Source: Streptomyces reniochalinae (GTDB lineage: Bacteria; Actinomycetota; Actinomycetes; Streptomycetales; Streptomycetaceae). Taken from it: a DNA stretch of 64,000 nt. Position numbers and translations under genes: made by a program. This document shows, in pieces, positions 1 to 10,200 of this stretch. The DNA lies in contig NZ_QOIM01000040.1 in NCBI RefSeq assembly GCF_003323735.1, positions 310,001-374,000 of the forward strand, in the 5' to 3' direction. The notes under the pieces are model-generated. The model did not search any database. It was not told the origin of the DNA and saw only the letters and a list, made by a program, of their open reading frames with translations. Position 1 is the stretch's first letter, and each line of letters opens with the position of its first letter.

Positions 1-312
1 CTCGCCGCCGAGTACGCGGGGAGGCCCGTGGACGGCGGGGAGGACGGCGGCGAGCCGGCCGCCGGCGAGGCGCTGACCGGCTCACTGGTCCGGATCTGGG
101 GGGAGTTCCTGGACACCGCCGGGCTCGACGCCGACTCCAACTTCTTCACCGAGGGCGGCCACTCCCTGCTCGGCGCGCAACTCGTGCAGCGCGTCAAGAA
201 GGCCACCGGTGCCGCGCTCAGGCTCGCCGACCTGTTCGCCAACCCGACGCCCCGCGCTTTCGCCGCGCTGCTGAGCGGGCCCGAGCACCACGTCACCGGC
301 CCCGTCGGCTGA
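1..312 (+). CDS. C-terminal end of a non-ribosomal peptide synthetase (partial): terminal carrier domain
   Basis: The reading frame is open from the first base, so only the last 103 residues of a larger protein are in the window. They form one peptidyl carrier domain. The phosphopantetheine attachment site is FFTEGGHSLLG, with the Ser of GGHS as the modified residue, and it is followed by a helix II/III pattern ending LADLFANPTPRAFA. The GGHS form is typical of NRPS carriers, while the PKS carriers downstream have GFDS. The protein stops about 25 residues after the carrier, with no thioesterase, reductase or condensation domain behind it. An MbtH-like gene follows after 72 bases and PKS genes after that, so this belongs to a hybrid NRPS/PKS cluster. 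Upstream domains and substrate cannot be seen. Confidence 0.85.
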   Translation, partial: LAAEYAGRPVDGGEDGGEPAAGEALTGSLVRIWGEFLDTAGLDADSNFFTEGGHSLLGAQLVQRVKKATGAALRLADLFANPTPRAFAALLSGPEHHVTGPVG

Positions 313-384
313 CGAGAGGCGGGCCGGGCCCGCCGCACGCACCGCGTCCATGCCCACCACCTGCCCGACAGGAGCCGTTCCGCC

Positions 385-600
385 ATGCCCGACGGTCCGT
401 TCGACGACCCTGAAGGCCGCTTCACCGTGCTGGCCAACGACAAGGCCGAACTGTCGCTCTGGCCCGCCTGGCGCCCCGTACCCGACGGCTGGCGCGCCGT
501 CCTCGCCGAGACCGACCGGGAGTCGTGCCTCGCGTACGTGGCGGCCCACTGGCACGTCACCACAGCGCAGCACGCACCGACGCGCGGCGTCCACGCCTGA
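385..600 (+). CDS. MbtH-like NRPS adenylation-domain partner
   Basis: This 71-residue protein matches the MbtH family, small cytosolic proteins that bind NRPS adenylation domains and support their folding or activity. The family pattern is visible: FDDPEGRFTVLANDK near the N-terminus, then SLWP, then PDGW, then a C-terminal CLAYVAAHW. The conserved Trp residues of SLWP and PDGW are present. The family's C-terminal W-T-D-x-R-P is not: after the last Trp the sequence continues HVTTAQ. The ATG has AGGAG about ten bases upstream. It lies between the NRPS end and the first PKS gene, in the same orientation, and probably serves the upstream NRPS. Confidence 0.9.
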   Translation: MPDGPFDDPEGRFTVLANDKAELSLWPAWRPVPDGWRAVLAETDRESCLAYVAAHWHVTTAQHAPTRGVHA

Positions 601-615
601 GACCGGGGGAAAGAG

Positions 616-3600
616 ATGTCCGACCACCACACGCCACAGCCGCACTCCGCGGCCTTCACCTCCGCGCCTCCCGCCTGGCCGCTGTCCGGCCGCGGCCCGG
701 GCACGCCCCGCACCCAGGCCGGGCTGCTGCACGACCATCTGACGCGGGGCCACGGCTGGACGGCCGGCGCCGTGGCCGCGGCGCTGCACGGCGGCGGCAC
801 GGGCCGCGGCCACCGCGCCGTGCTGCTCGGCCCGGACGAGGAGCACCTGGCCGCCGCCGCGCGGGCCCTTGCCGAGGGGCGGCCCACCGCGGACGCCGTC
901 ACGGGCGAGGCGCTGTCCGGCGGCCTGATGTTCGTCTTCCCCGGCCAGGGCTCCCAGTGGGCGGGCATGGCCGCAGGGCTGCTGGAGACCTCACCGGTGT
1001 TCGCGGCGGCCGTCAGCCGCTGCGAGGAGGCGCTCGCGCCGTGGACCGACTGGTCCCTGACGGCCGTCGTCCGGGGCGACGCGCAGGCGCCGCCGCTGGA
1101 GGCGGCCGATGTGGTGCAGCCGGCTCTCTTCTCCGTCATGGTGGCCCTGGCCGAGCTGTGGCGCTCGGTCGGCGTCACACCGGACGCGGTGGTGGGGCAC
1201 AGCCTCGGCGAGGTCGCCGCCGCCCATGTCGCGGGCGCGCTCGACCTGGACGACGCGGCGCGGGTCGTGGCCCTGTGGAGCAAGGCGCAGGCCACGCTGG
1301 CCGGCGCGGGCGAGATGGTGTCCGTGCTGCTGCCGGAGGAGGAGGTGCGCGAGCGGCTGGCGCCCTGGGAGGGGCGGCTCACCGTCGCGGCGGTCAACAG
1401 CCCCGGCGCGGTGATCGTCTCCGGCGACTCCGACGCCGCCGCCGAGATGCTGGCCCGGTTCACCGAGGACGGGGTGCAGGCGCGCCGCATCGAGGTCGGG
1501 CTGGCGGCGCACTCGCCGCACATCGACGCGATCCTGCCCACGCTGCGCGAGGCCCTGGCGCCGATCCGCCCCGCGGCCCCCACCGTGCCGCTGTACTCGT
1601 CGCTGGTCGGCGGGCTCCTGGACGGCGAGCCGATGGACGCGGACTACTGGTGCCGCAGCCTGCGCAGCACGGTGCGCTTCCGCCAGGCCGTGGCGGCGGC
1701 GGTCGCCGAAGGACACCGGATCGCCGTCGAGATCAGCCCGCACCCGGTGCTGACGGCCGCCGTGCAGAACACCGCCGAGCACGACGGACAGCAGCTGGTG
1801 GTGCAGGAGACGGTGCGTCGCGGCGCGGGCACCCCCGAGCGGTTCGTGCGCTCGCTCGCCGAACTGTACGTGCGCGGTGCCGAGCCGGACTGGACGGCGC
1901 TGCGGGCTCACGAGGCGCCCGCCTGGGAGGGCGCGGCGCGGCTGGCCGAAGTCGTGGGCGAGGCCGGGGAGCGCTGGGAGGCGGGCCCGGCCGAGGGGTC
2001 CGGCGTTCCGGAGGAGGGCGAGGCCGCTCGGCTGCGTGCCCTGCCCGCCGCCGAGCGGCGGCGCCGGCTGCTCGATCTGGTGCGTACGCAGGCCGCGGCG
2101 GCGGCCGGTCAGCCGGATGCGGCGGCGCTGGACGAGCGGCGCCCGTTCAAGGAGCTGGGTTTCGACTCGGTGATGGCGGTCGGTCTGCGCAACGGACTGC
2201 GGGCAGCGCTGGGACTGGCGCTGCCGACCACGCTCGTCTTCGACCATCCCACGGCGGGAGCCGTCGCCGCCCATCTGGACACCCTGGTGGCGGGGGAGCC
2301 GGCCGGAGGCGTCGCGCAGGAGGAGCCGGCGGCGGGGCCGCGGGCCGCCGACCCGGACGACCCCGTGGTGATCGTCGGTATGGGCTGCCGGTATCCGGGC
2401 GGTGCGGAAGGCCCTGAGGAGCTGTGGCGGCTGGTGCGGGAGGAGACCGACGCGGTCACCGCCTTCCCCGCCGACCGCGGCTGGGACACCGAGGGCGCCT
2501 ACGACGCGCACGGGCGCGGCGCCGGCCGCTACTACCAGCGCGAGGCCGGTTTCCTCGCCTCGGCGGCACAGTTCGACGCGGGGTTCTTCGGGATCAGTCC
2601 GCGTGAGGCGCTGGCGATGGATCCGCAGCAGCGGTTGCTGCTGGAGACGTCGTGGGAGGCGCTGGAGCGTGCGGGTATCGACCCGGCGTCGCTGCGCGGC
2701 AGCCGCACCGGCGTGTTCGTCGGCGCGATGACGATGGACTACGGTCCGCGCGCCTTCGAGGCCGGTGAGGAGACCGGCGGCTACGTCCTGACCGGTACGA
2801 CGGGGAGTGTGGCCTCGGGCCGGGTGGCGTACACGCTGGGCCTGGAGGGTCCTGCGGTGACGGTGGACACGGCGTGTTCGTCGTCGCTGGTGGCGCTGCA
2901 CCAGGCGTGCCAGGCGCTGCGCCAGGGCGAGTGCGAACTGGCCCTGGCCGGCGGTGCGACGGTCATGCCGAGCCTCAGCATGTTCGTGGAGTTCTCCCGG
3001 CAGGGCGGACTGTCCGCCGACGGCCGCTGCAAGGCGTTCGCCGACGGTGCCGACGGTTTCGGTCTCGCCGAGGGTGCGGGTGTGCTCGTGGTGGAGCGGC
3101 TTACGCGTGCGCGGCGGTTGGGGCACCGGGTGTGGGCGGTGGTGCGGGGGAGTGCGGTCAATCAGGACGGTGCGTCCAATGGGCTGACGGCGCCGAGTGG
3201 TCCTTCGCAGCAGCGGGTGATCCGTCAGGCGTGGGCGAGTGCGGGTGTCACGGGTGCGGATGTCGACGTGGTGGAGGCGCACGGCACCGGTACCCGGCTG
3301 GGCGACCCGATCGAGGCGCAGGCGCTGCTGGCCACCTACGGGCGGGGCCGCGACCCGGAACGTCCGTTGTGGCTGGGGTCGTTGAAGTCGAACATCGGCC
3401 ACACGCAGGCGGCTGCGGGTGTCGGCGGGGTCATCAAGTCGGTGCTGGCCATGCGGCACGGGACGCTGCCGCGCACTCTCCACGTGGACGCCCCCACCAG
3501 TGAGGTGGACTGGTCCCAGGGGACCGTACGGCTGCTCACCGACCGGCAGCCGTGGCCCCGCGAGGGCGACCGCCCCCGCCGGGCCGCCGTGTCCTCGTTC

Positions 3601-6600
3601 GGGGTGAGCGGCACCAACGCGCACATGATCCTGGAGGAGTACCCCGAGGAGCCGGCACCGGCCGACGGCGAGACGGTGCCCGCAGCGGCAGGCCAGGCCG
3701 GCCGGGAGCCGGTGACCGCGGTAGCCGGTGGCGCGCTCGTGCCCTGGCCGCTGTCCGGAGCCACCGAGGCGGCGCTGCGCGCCCAGGCCCAGCGGCTGCA
3801 CGCCTGCCTGGCTTCCAAGAACACCTACCGGCTGCCCGACGTGGGCTACGCGCTGGCCACCACCCGTTCCGTCTTCGCGCACCGTGCGGTGGTGCTGGCC
3901 CGGGACACCGGCGAGGCCATGGCCGGGCTCGCCGACCTCGCCGCGGGCGAACCGTCGGGGCGGGCGCTGACGGGCTCCGTCGAGAGGCCGGGCAAAACGG
4001 TGTTCGTCTTCCCGGGACAGGGCTCCCAGTGGCGGGGCATGGCCACACAACTGCTCGCCCAGTCACCGGTCTTCGCCGCCCGCATGGACGAGTGCGCCGA
4101 CGCACTGGCCGAGTTCACCGACTGGTCGCTGCTCGAGGTGTTGCACGAGACCGAGGGCAGCCCGTCCCTGGACCGGGTCGACGTGGTGCAGCCCGCGCTG
4201 TTCGCCGTCATGGTCTCCCTCGCCGCCCTGTGGCGCTCCCACGGTGTGGAGCCGGACGCCGTGGTCGGGCACTCGCAGGGCGAGATCGCCGCCGCGTGCG
4301 TGGCCGGGGCCCTCGGCCTCCGCGACGCCGCCCGGGTGGTGACACTGCGCAGCCAGGCCATCCGCGACGTACTGGCCGGGCACGGCGGCATGATGTCGGT
4401 CGCCCTGCCGCAGCGCGAACTGGCCGGCGAACTGGAGCGCTGTCAGGGACGCGTCTCCCTCGCCGCCGTCAACGGCCCCTCCTCGGCCGTGGTCTCAGGC
4501 GAGGCGGCCGCCCTGGACGCGTTGCAGGCCCGGTGCGAGTCCCGCCAGGTGCGGGTACGCCGCGTGCCCGTGGACTACGCGTCGCACTCGGTGCAGGTGG
4601 AGGCGATCCGCGACCGGCTGCTGCGGGACCTGGACGGGCTGACGCCCACGACGCCGCACATACCGTTCCACTCGACCGTCCACGGCCTGGCCTCGCCCGA
4701 CGCGGGCGGCACCGGACCGCTGGACGCCGCCTACTGGTACGAGAACCTGCGCCGCACCGTCGACTTCGCCGACACCGTGCGCGCCCTGGCGGACGACGGC
4801 CACACCCTGTTCGTCGAGGCGAGCTCCCACCCGGTGCTGGTGCCCGGCATGCGCGAGACGTTCGAGTCGCTGGACATCGCGGCGACGGCGCTGGGGTCGC
4901 TGCGCCGCGACGAGGGTGGCCTCTCCCGCTTCGTGACCTCGCTGGCGGCGGCGCACACGGCGGGCGCCTCGCCCGACTGGGAGGCGGTGTTCGAAGGCAC
5001 CGGGGCGCACCGCGTCGAGCTGCCCACCTATGCCTTCCAGCGGCGACGCTACTGGCAGGAGCCCACGCGCGCCGCCGGTCTGGTGGCGGCCGGGGACCGC
5101 CCTGAGGACGACTTCTGGTCGGCGGTCGAGGCCGGCGACGACGGGGTGCTCGAACGTGTCGTGGGCGCCCGTGCCGCCGAGGGGCTGCGCCGGGTGCTGC
5201 CCGAACTGGCCGAGTGGCGCCGCACCGCCCGTACCCGAGCGGTGATCGACTCGTGGCGCTACCGCGTCACGTGGAAGCCGTTCACGCCCGCGGAGCAGCC
5301 CGGCCTCGCCGGCCGCTGGCTCGTCGTCGTCCCGCGGCAGGCGGGCGACGAGAGCGCGGACGTACTGGAGGAGGCGCTCGCCGGCGCGGGCGCGTCCCCG
5401 GTGCGCGTCACCGTCCCCGGCGGGGAGACGGACAGGGCACGGATCGCGGAGCTGGTGGGCGCCGCGGCAGGAGAGCAGCCCGTCGCCGGGGTGCTCGCCC
5501 TCCCGTACGCCGGGCAGCCGACCGCCGAGGGGCCTCTGCCCGCCGGTACCGCACTGGCCCTCGCGCTCGTCCAGGCGCTGGGCGACGCGCTGCCCGACAG
5601 CCCGCTGTGGCTCCTCACCCGCGGTGCCGTCGGCGCGGCGGAGCAGGACGGGGCCGCCGACCCTGACCAGGCCCAGCTGTGGGGCATGGGACGGGTGCTG
5701 GGCCTGGAGCACCCCGAGCGCTGGGGCGGCCTTGTGGACCTGCCGGGTGCACCGGAGAAGCGGACGGCGGCACGGCTCGCGGCCCTGCTGGCGGGCGCGG
5801 GCGACGAGGACCAGATCGCGCTGCGCGCGTCCGGCACCTTCGTCAGGCGGCTGAGCCGGGCCCGGCTCGGGTCGGCCACCGCGCCCCGCAGCTGGCGGCC
5901 GCACGGCACCGTCCTGGTGACGGGCGGCACCGGCGCGCTGGGCGGCCACGTCGCCGAGTGGCTGGCCGGCAACGGCGCCGAACACGTGGTGCTCACCAGC
6001 CGGCGGGGCCCGCAGGCACCCGGTGCCGCCGAACTGGAGGCGCGGCTGACGGCACTGGGCGCCAAGGTGACCGTACGCGCCTGCGACGTGGCCGATCCGG
6101 ACCAGACTGCCACCCTGCTGGCCGACGTGGAGGAGACGGCCGGCCCGGTGCGGGCGGTCTTCCACACGGCGGGCGTGCTGCACACCACCGACCTGGACGA
6201 GGTGAGCGCCGAGGAGTTCGCCGACCTCCTCGCCGGCAAGGTGACCGGCGCCCGCAACCTGGACCGGCTCCTCGACACCCCGCGGGTGGAGGCGTTCGTG
6301 CTCTTCTCCTCGAACGGCGGGGTGTGGGGCAGCCGCGGGCAGGGTGCCTACGCCGCGGCCAACGCGAGCCTCGACGCGCTCGCAGAACAGCGCCGCGCCT
6401 CGGGCCTGGCCGCCACCTCGGTGGCGTGGGGGCTGTGGGGCGGCGGCGACACCATGGCCGACCCGGAGACGGAACGGTATCTGCGCCGGCACGGGCTGCG
6501 CCCCATGGCGCCTCGGGCGGCGATCGACGCGCTCACCCTGACCCTCGACCACGACGAGACGTTCGTCTCCGTCGCGGACGTGGACTGGGCGAGCTTCGCG

Positions 6601-7254
6601 CCCGGCTTCACCGCCGCCCGCCCCCGGCCGCTGATCGCCGACCTGCCCGAGGTGCGTAACGCCCTTCGGGAAGCGGCCGGGACGGACGACGACGCCGAGG
6701 AAGCGGGCGCGCCCCTGGTGCGGGAGCTGGCGGGGCTGCCGGCGGCCGAGCAGGTGAACCAGCTGCTGAACCTGGTCGTGCGGCAGGCCGCCTCGGTGCT
6801 GGGTCACGAGGCCACGGACGGCATCCGGCGCACCGGCAGCTTCCGGGAGCTGGGCTTCGACTCGCTGACCGCCGTGGAGCTGCGCAACCGGCTCGCCGCC
6901 GCGTGCGGCACCCGGATGCCGGCGACGCTGGTCTTCGACCACCCGAATCCCGCGGCGCTCGCCGCGCACCTGCGCGAGCGGCTGCTGCCCGAGCAGGAGC
7001 ACGGTGCGCCCGTGCCGGCGCCGGGACCGGACAGCGCCGAACACTCCCGGGCGCACGACGCCCTCACCCGCATCCCGGCCGCGCGGCTGCGGGCCTCGGG
7101 GCTGCTCGACGCGCTGCTGGACCTGGCAGGCGCCGACGAGGAGCCCGGCGAGGAGGAGGCCGCGGACTCCGCGGCCGAGGAGCGTATCGAGGAGCTGGAC
7201 GACGAGGCGCTCCTCCGTATGGCGCTGGGAGAAGGGACGGAGGAGTCCCGCTGA
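616..7254 (+). CDS. Type I modular polyketide synthase: loading AT-ACP plus module 1 (KS-AT-KR-ACP)
   Basis: 2212 residues. Loading part: an acyltransferase (FPGQGSQW near 107, GHSLGE near 193) and an ACP (ELGFDS near 512), with no KS or KSQ before it. In this AT the Arg that holds the extender carboxylate in ordinary ATs (LRSxA) is Trp (ALWSKAQ), as I recall for the DEBS-type loading AT, so a monocarboxylic acyl-CoA starter is expected. Module 1: KS from about 582 with the DTACSSSL Cys near 754, then HGTGT and KSNIGH. Its AT has GHSQGE plus YASH, the methylmalonyl-CoA signature. The KR (TGGTGALG near 1768) lacks the LDD motif but has Trp in GVWG and Gln before the catalytic Tyr, predicting A1 stereochemistry. 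No DH or ER is present. The ACP (GFDS) is near 2077, and an acidic helical tail (about 2130-2212) resembles a C-terminal docking domain for the next PKS. SD GGGGA precedes the ATG. Confidence 0.95.
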   Translation: MSDHHTPQPHSAAFTSAPPAWPLSGRGPGTPRTQAGLLHDHLTRGHGWTAGAVAAALHGGGTGRGHRAVLLGPDEEHLAAAARALAEGRPTADAVTGEALSGGLMFVFPGQGSQWAGMAAGLLETSPVFAAAVSRCEEALAPWTDWSLTAVVRGDAQAPPLEAADVVQPALFSVMVALAELWRSVGVTPDAVVGHSLGEVAAAHVAGALDLDDAARVVALWSKAQATLAGAGEMVSVLLPEEEVRERLAPWEGRLTVAAVNSPGAVIVSGDSDAAAEMLARFTEDGVQARRIEVGLAAHSPHIDAILPTLREALAPIRPAAPTVPLYSSLVGGLLDGEPMDADYWCRSLRSTVRFRQAVAAAVAEGHRIAVEISPHPVLTAAVQNTAEHDGQQLVVQETVRRGAGTPERFVRSLAELYVRGAEPDWTALRAHEAPAWEGAARLAEVVGEAGERWEAGPAEGSGVPEEGEAARLRALPAAERRRRLLDLVRTQAAAAAGQPDAAALDERRPFKELGFDSVMAVGLRNGLRAALGLALPTTLVFDHPTAGAVAAHLDTLVAGEPAGGVAQEEPAAGPRAADPDDPVVIVGMGCRYPGGAEGPEELWRLVREETDAVTAFPADRGWDTEGAYDAHGRGAGRYYQREAGFLASAAQFDAGFFGISPREALAMDPQQRLLLETSWEALERAGIDPASLRGSRTGVFVGAMTMDYGPRAFEAGEETGGYVLTGTTGSVASGRVAYTLGLEGPAVTVDTACSSSLVALHQACQALRQGECELALAGGATVMPSLSMFVEFSRQGGLSADGRCKAFADGADGFGLAEGAGVLVVERLTRARRLGHRVWAVVRGSAVNQDGASNGLTAPSGPSQQRVIRQAWASAGVTGADVDVVEAHGTGTRLGDPIEAQALLATYGRGRDPERPLWLGSLKSNIGHTQAAAGVGGVIKSVLAMRHGTLPRTLHVDAPTSEVDWSQGTVRLLTDRQPWPREGDRPRRAAVSSFGVSGTNAHMILEEYPEEPAPADGETVPAAAGQAGREPVTAVAGGALVPWPLSGATEAALRAQAQRLHACLASKNTYRLPDVGYALATTRSVFAHRAVVLARDTGEAMAGLADLAAGEPSGRALTGSVERPGKTVFVFPGQGSQWRGMATQLLAQSPVFAARMDECADALAEFTDWSLLEVLHETEGSPSLDRVDVVQPALFAVMVSLAALWRSHGVEPDAVVGHSQGEIAAACVAGALGLRDAARVVTLRSQAIRDVLAGHGGMMSVALPQRELAGELERCQGRVSLAAVNGPSSAVVSGEAAALDALQARCESRQVRVRRVPVDYASHSVQVEAIRDRLLRDLDGLTPTTPHIPFHSTVHGLASPDAGGTGPLDAAYWYENLRRTVDFADTVRALADDGHTLFVEASSHPVLVPGMRETFESLDIAATALGSLRRDEGGLSRFVTSLAAAHTAGASPDWEAVFEGTGAHRVELPTYAFQRRRYWQEPTRAAGLVAAGDRPEDDFWSAVEAGDDGVLERVVGARAAEGLRRVLPELAEWRRTARTRAVIDSWRYRVTWKPFTPAEQPGLAGRWLVVVPRQAGDESADVLEEALAGAGASPVRVTVPGGETDRARIAELVGAAAGEQPVAGVLALPYAGQPTAEGPLPAGTALALALVQALGDALPDSPLWLLTRGAVGAAEQDGAADPDQAQLWGMGRVLGLEHPERWGGLVDLPGAPEKRTAARLAALLAGAGDEDQIALRASGTFVRRLSRARLGSATAPRSWRPHGTVLVTGGTGALGGHVAEWLAGNGAEHVVLTSRRGPQAPGAAELEARLTALGAKVTVRACDVADPDQTATLLADVEETAGPVRAVFHTAGVLHTTDLDEVSAEEFADLLAGKVTGARNLDRLLDTPRVEAFVLFSSNGGVWGSRGQGAYAAANASLDALAEQRRASGLAATSVAWGLWGGGDTMADPETERYLRRHGLRPMAPRAAIDALTLTLDHDETFVSVADVDWASFAPGFTAARPRPLIADLPEVRNALREAAGTDDDAEEAGAPLVRELAGLPAAEQVNQLLNLVVRQAASVLGHEATDGIRRTGSFRELGFDSLTAVELRNRLAAACGTRMPATLVFDHPNPAALAAHLRERLLPEQEHGAPVPAPGPDSAEHSRAHDALTRIPAARLRASGLLDALLDLAGADEEPGEEEAADSAAEERIEELDDEALLRMALGEGTEESR
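3069..3521 (+). repeat. KS-coding segment nearly identical to 8109-8561 (copy 1)
   Basis: This 453-base stretch inside the module 1 KS differs from 8109-8561 in the module 2 KS at only four positions by direct reading. It covers the region around the HGTGT and KSNIGH motifs. The flanks diverge abruptly, and codon choice inside the block (many G- and T-ending codons) differs from the C-ending style around it. This pattern fits recent gene conversion or module duplication. Confidence 0.9.
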
Positions 7255-7299
7255 GCCCGCGCATCCCCCACCTGTCATCGACTGCCGGAGCGGAAAAGC

Positions 7300-10200
7300 A
7301 TGGCGAAGTCGCCTGAGAAGGTCTTCGAGGCGCTGCGTGCCTCGCTCAAGGAGAACGAGCGGCTGCGCCGCCGGAACACGGAACTGCTGGACGCGGCCAA
7401 CGAGCCGGTGGCGATCGTCGGTATGGGCTGCCGGTATCCGGGCGGTGCGGAAGGCCCTGAGGAGCTGTGGCGGCTGGTGCGGGAGGAGACCGACGCGGTC
7501 ACCGCCTTCCCCGCCGACCGCGGCTGGGACATCGACAACCTCTACGACCCGGAGCCCCGGCACGGACGGACCTACGCCCGTGAGGGCGGGTTCCTGGACT
7601 CGGCCGCCGAGTTCGACGCGCACTTCTTCGGGATCAGCCCGCGCGAGGCGCTGGTCATGGACCCGCAGCAGCGGTTGCTGCTGGAGACCGCGTGGGAGGC
7701 GCTGGAGCAGGCCGGTATCGACCCGGCGTCGCTGAAGTCCAGCGCCACCGGTGTGTTCGTCGGCGCCACCGACCAGGGCTACGGGCCCGAGCCGCAGGAC
7801 GCCACCGAGGAGACGGCCGGCTACCTGCTGTCGGGCAACGCCTCCGCGGTGCTGTCGGGGCGCGTCTCCTACGTCCTGGGCCTGGAGGGTCCTGCGGTGA
7901 CGGTGGACACGGCGTGTTCGTCGTCGCTGGTGGCGCTGCACCAGGCGTGCCAGGCGCTGCGCCAGGGTGAGTGCGACCTCGCGCTGGCCGGCGGGGTCGC
8001 GGTGCTGGCCACGCCGGGCGCCTTCATCGAGTTCTCGCGGCAGCGGGGCCTCGCCTCCGACGGCCGCTGCAAGTCCTTCGCGGACGCGGCCGACGGCACC
8101 GGCTGGGGCGAGGGTGCGGGTGTGCTCGTGGTGGAGCGGCTTACGCGTGCGCGGCGGTTGGGGCACCGGGTGTGGGCGGTGGTGCGGGGGAGTGCGGTCA
8201 ATCAGGACGGTGCGTCCAATGGGCTGACGGCGCCGAGTGGTCCTTCGCAGCAGCGGGTGATCCGTCAGGCGTGGGCGAGTGCGGGTGTCACGGGTGCGGA
8301 TGTCGACGTGGTGGAGGCGCACGGTACCGGTACGCGGCTGGGTGACCCGATCGAGGCGCAGGCGCTGCTGGCCACCTACGGGCGGGGCCGCGACCCGGAA
8401 CGTCCGTTGTGGCTGGGGTCGTTGAAGTCGAACATCGGCCACACGCAGGCGGCTGCGGGTGTCGGCGGGGTCATCAAGTCGGTGCTGGCCATGCGGTACG
8501 GGACGCTGCCGCGCACTCTCCACGTGGACGCCCCCACCAGTGAGGTGGACTGGTCCCAGGGCGCCGTACGGCTGCTCACCGAACAGCGGGAGTGGCCGGC
8601 GGTGGACCGCCCCCGCAGGGCGGCGGTCTCCGCTTTCGGGGTGAGCGGCACCAACGCCCACGTCATCCTCGAACAAGCCCAGGGCGAGGAGACACGGCCG
8701 GCCGGCGCGCCGCGCGGCGCCGGGCCCGCCCCACTGCCGTGGGTGCTGTCCGCCGCGACCGCGACGGCACTGCGCGCCCAGGCGGACCGGCTCGCGGCAC
8801 GGCTGCGCGCGGCAGGCGCACTCGACCCGGCCGACGTGGGCTTCACACTGGCCACAGGGCGCGCCGCCCTCCAGCACCGTGCCGTCCTCACCGGTGACGA
8901 CGGCGAAGTGCTGCGGCAGGCCGTGGAGGCGCTGGCGCGCGGCGAGCAGCCGGCCGGAGCCGTGTGCGGGCAGGTGCCGTCGGCGGGCCCGGGCCGCACC
9001 GCGTTCCTGTTCACCGGACAGGGCAGCCAGCGTCCCGGCATGGGACGGGGACTGTACGCGGCCTTCCCCGCGTACAAGCGGGCGTTCGACGAGGTGGCGC
9101 AGGCGTTCGCACCCCATCTGGACCGGCCGCTGGGTGAAGCGCTCGACGACGACTCCGGGGAACTGGACCGCACCGCGTACACGCAGCCGGCGCTGTTCGC
9201 CGTCGAGGTGGCGCTGTGCCGGCTGATGCTCTCGTGGGGCGTGCGCCCCGACTTCCTGCTGGGCCACTCCATCGGCGAACTCGTGGCCGCCCACGTGGCC
9301 GGGGTGCTGTCGCTGCCGGACGCGGCGCGGCTGGTCGCGGCGCGGGGCAGGCTGATGGACGCCCTGGCGCCGGGCGGCGCGATGGCGGCGATCGAGGCGT
9401 CCGAGGACGAGGTGGCCCCCCACCTGCCTGACGGGACGGGCGAGCGCCTGTCGCTGGCCGCCGTCAACGGCCCCCGCTCCGTGGTGGTCTCGGGCGACGA
9501 GGCCGCAGTCGAACGCGTCGCGGAACTCCTCAAGGGCGAGGGACGACGGGTGCGCAGGCTGCGGGTGAGCCACGCGTTCCACTCGCCGCACATGGACGAC
9601 ATGCTGGACGCCTTCCGTGAGGTCGCCGCCTCACTGTCGTTCGGCGCGCCGGACATCCCCGTCGTCTCCAACGTCACCGGGCGCCTGGCCACCGCGGCCG
9701 AACTCGCCTCCCCGGACTACTGGGTGCGGCACGTGCGGGAGGCGGTCCGCTTCCACGACGGCATGCGCACCCTGGAGACCCAGGGCGTCACCGCCTACCT
9801 GGAGGTGGGCCCTGACAGTGTGCTGACCGCCATGGGGCGCGGCTGTCTGACGGCGCCCGACGAGGCCGTCATGGCGGGCGTCCTGCGGCGGGACAGGGCC
9901 GAGCGCCCCACCGCGCTGGCGGCGCTCGCCCAGGTGTGGGCGCACGGCACCGACGCCGACTGGTCGGCCCCGTACGAGGAGACGGGCGCCGTGCAGGTCG
10001 AGTTGCCGACCTACGCCTTCCAGCGGGAACGGTACTGGCTGGACCGTACCGCCCCGGCCGCTTCCACCGCCGAATCCCCGGCCACCGCCCGCTTCTGGAC
10101 GGCCGTCGAGCGGGAGGACACGCCCGCACTCGTCGGCACGCTCGGCGTCCGGGAGGAGGAGCTGGCACCGGTGCTGCCGGCGCTGGCCCGGTGGCGCAGG

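Noticed and set aside
4985..5900. Dehydratase or enoylreductase domain in module 1
   Set aside because: The region between AT and KR lacks the DH HxxxGxxxxP and ER motifs and fits the structural KR subdomain.
4495..9591. Very long open frame antisense to both PKS genes
   Set aside because: High G+C content suppresses stop codons on the opposite strand. The translation is low-complexity (R, G, H, P, Q) with no domain, while the sense strand encodes a complete PKS.
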